This document shows positions 62,581 through 64,000 of a DNA stretch of 64,000 bases, piece by piece. A model generated the notes under the pieces. That model was not told the DNA's origin, did not search any database, and was given only the letters and a program-made list of their open reading frames with translations. A program made the translations under genes and the position numbers. Source of the DNA: Acidimicrobiales bacterium (GTDB lineage Bacteria > Actinomycetota > Acidimicrobiia > Acidimicrobiales > UBA8592); the NCBI GenBank assembly GCA_013912105.1, contig JACERY010000003.1, positions 1 to 64,000 of the forward strand. Direction: 5' to 3'. Position 1 is the first letter of the stretch, and each line of letters starts with the position of its first letter.

Positions 62581-63741
62581 CTAACTGCTCCTTTTCTCCA
62601 TAAGAAGTCTTCCTTCAGAAAAAGCAAGTGTTGCTTTACCCATTAGTAGATCTTGCATGGGAACTCCGACTTCTTCATGCCTCCATCCATCTGCTAATCG
62701 GGGACTATCATCTCCCCTTAACAAGGCTTCTATATCGGAACGCGTCCCCAAGAGAGCGGGGTCTAATTCATTATCACTAGCGTATTGTGAGAGCCAAGCT
62801 GATAACAAAGTGACTGCAGGACGCAATTCAGTACTTAAATTCTTTTTCGCTCCTGAGGCCGGTTTTTTAACATTTCGTTTCGATCCATCTGCAACAATAC
62901 CTATTAGTTTCTCCGACATGCTGCCTTTAAACTGTTTAGAGTCAAGCCCGCGAATATTTTCAAGTTCCTTAGTGTCTCTAGGGATGCGTTGGGCTATACC
63001 CACAAGGCCCAGATCAGACAGGACATACCGAGGAGGAATATCATTTCGCCTTGCAGTATCCTCTCGCCATTCAGCTAACGCTTGGGCAACGCCTCGAGAT
63101 TTGCTATTGAGGTGCTTGGCTTCTTTAATTTTTAGCCATGCATCAATTGGTTCTAGAGTTTTCTGACGTTTATTAATGAATCTTTGAAATTCGTCTTCGG
63201 CCCATTTAAGACGGTTTCTCCGCACAAGTTTTGTGACGAGTTCATCATGAACCTCGAGCAGATACCGCACATCTGAAGCCGCATATTCTATTTGATTCAC
63301 TGAAAGGGGCCGTTGAAACCAGTCTGTCAGGCGATCACCTTTAGTTAATTTCACTCCAATCATAGTTTCATGAAGGGCCGCTAAGGAGGGGGTCCGCATA
63401 CCTAAAAATCCTGCTGCTATTTGGGTATCAAATATTTGAGTTGGGATTTCGCCAACTTCTCTAAGTAATATTTCTAAGTCCTGAGATCCGGCATGGAAAA
63501 TAGCGATTTTATCCGCTCGGAAAATTGGTGCTAGAACGTCTATATTGACGACTACTGGGTCAATTAAGGCAATATTATTACCCCACCGAATCTGGACTAG
63601 CGCTAACCGTGGATAATATGTTTTTTCTCTATGAAATTCAGTATCTATCGCATAGCGTTCGTGGAGTTGTAGCCCATTTACTACATCTTCTAGTTGATCC
63701 TGATTTTCGACAATCGTTGGTTGAATATTTTTAGAATTCAT
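62581..63741 (-). CDS. rnd: Ribonuclease D
   Basis: A 386-residue 3'-5' exonuclease of the DEDDy class. The four acidic residues lie in YAIDTEFHRE, FHAGSQDLEIL and YAASDVRYLLEVH (YxxxD). An HRDC domain follows around residues 210-290, and the C-terminal third is a second helical region. It trims tRNA 3' ends and other stable RNAs. It overlaps the rhodanese gene by 4 bp (ATGA). Confidence 0.94.
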   Translation of the reverse strand: MNSKNIQPTIVENQDQLEDVVNGLQLHERYAIDTEFHREKTYYPRLALVQIRWGNNIALIDPVVVNIDVLAPIFRADKIAIFHAGSQDLEILLREVGEIPTQIFDTQIAAGFLGMRTPSLAALHETMIGVKLTKGDRLTDWFQRPLSVNQIEYAASDVRYLLEVHDELVTKLVRRNRLKWAEDEFQRFINKRQKTLEPIDAWLKIKEAKHLNSKSRGVAQALAEWREDTARRNDIPPRYVLSDLGLVGIAQRIPRDTKELENIRGLDSKQFKGSMSEKLIGIVADGSKRNVKKPASGAKKNLSTELRPAVTLLSAWLSQYASDNELDPALLGTRSDIEALLRGDDSPRLADGWRHEEVGVPMQDLLMGKATLAFSEGRLLMEKRSS

Positions 63742-64000
63742 CCAGCTTCAACAAACATAACTACGCCTTCGTCACCATGCATATACTCTCGGCCAGACAT
63801 TACCCAACCTTTTGTTCCGCCGAGAACGTTAACTGTTTCTATATTGTGCTCTGCAAGAAATTCTCCAGCGACTCCAGATCTATTTCCTGTTGCACAAATG
63901 AGATATACAGGGGTGTCTAAAGGAAAAGAACTAATATTTTCTGGAACCTCACCTAACGGCAATAATTTTGCCCCTGGGACTCGCATTTCAGTGAATTCGT
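63738..64000 (-). CDS. Rhodanese-like protein, N terminus beyond window
   Basis: The last ~87 residues of a rhodanese domain. The reading frame stays open to the window edge (EFTE before the first internal ATG at 63986), and RVPGAKLLPLGEVPE is normally preceded by ~25 residues, so the gene is cut. The active-site Cys is in CATGNRS, and VLGGTKGWV is the usual closing motif. Likely a sulfurtransferase or sulfide-handling single-domain protein. Confidence 0.85.
   Translation of the reverse strand, partial: EFTEMRVPGAKLLPLGEVPENISSFPLDTPVYLICATGNRSGVAGEFLAEHNIETVNVLGGTKGWVMSGREYMHGDEGVVMFVEAG

Noticed and set aside
62404..62646. An 80-codon open frame on the plus strand
   Set aside because: It overlaps the RNase D end and the 52-residue gene on the other strand; the latter has the far better ribosome binding site and residue pattern.
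62657..63166. A 169-codon open frame on the plus strand
   Set aside because: Antisense to RNase D, no ribosome site and no recognisable domain.

Overview
The window is about 64 kb of gene-dense chromosome from a low-GC (roughly 40 % by eye) actinobacterium, most likely a marine, streamlined member of the Acidimicrobiia. Markers that point there are: a complete Pup-proteasome locus (arc/mpa, dop, pup, prcB, prcA, pafA, pafB, pafC), a mycothione reductase, FO synthase FbiC for coenzyme F420, and the actinobacterial block pgsA-gcvH-garA-ftsR-DUF151-merR that matches Mycobacterium tuberculosis Rv1822-Rv1830 in order. I see no rRNA, tRNA, insertion sequence, prophage or CRISPR array. No stretch longer than 300 bases lacks a gene; the longest (about 250 bp upstream of gcvP) is filled by a glycine riboswitch.

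Layout. 1-6850: a cut DUF2079 membrane protein, a HIT protein, phospholipid synthesis (pgsA), glycine cleavage H and T proteins around the garA/ftsR regulatory cluster, then convergent aroC. 6922-15292 (minus): mycothione reductase, SDR, crotonase, gcvP behind a tandem glycine riboswitch, an unknown protein and a HAD phosphatase. 15353-24320 (plus): a likely acyl-CoA catabolic and uptake cluster: DUF35, thiolase-like protein, crotonase, and a branched-chain-type ABC transporter with fused permeases, followed by an SDR. 24321-31187: SDR, thioesterase, an MFS exporter paired with a PEP-utilising protein that lacks its ATP-grasp domain, and a luciferase-like monooxygenase. 31193-35052: thiamine ABC transporter under a TPP riboswitch. 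35135-38880: basic and acidic hypothetical proteins, GNAT and a duplicated ThyX-like protein. 38932-49823 (minus): truncated lipid-kinase-like protein, tatC, tatA, lepB, pafC, pafB, pafA, prcA, prcB, pup, dop, arc. 49986-55898: ferredoxin, tRNA methyltransferase, small membrane proteins, Lon-like domain, a PBP4-like protein with lost catalytic motifs, and a split ADP-forming acyl-CoA synthetase. 56455-62307 (plus): transketolase, transaldolase, HxlR regulator and fbiC. The end holds a tiny Cys/His protein, RNase D and a cut rhodanese.

How it works together: protein turnover (Pup-proteasome) is linked to secretion genes (LepB, Tat); one-carbon/glycine metabolism is controlled by a riboswitch and probably GarA; thiamine (cofactor for transketolase, also here) is imported under TPP control. 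Many first genes of transcription units carry TANNNT exactly 6 nt before the start codon, which indicates leaderless mRNAs, while operon-internal genes use Shine-Dalgarno sites or overlapping stop/start codons.
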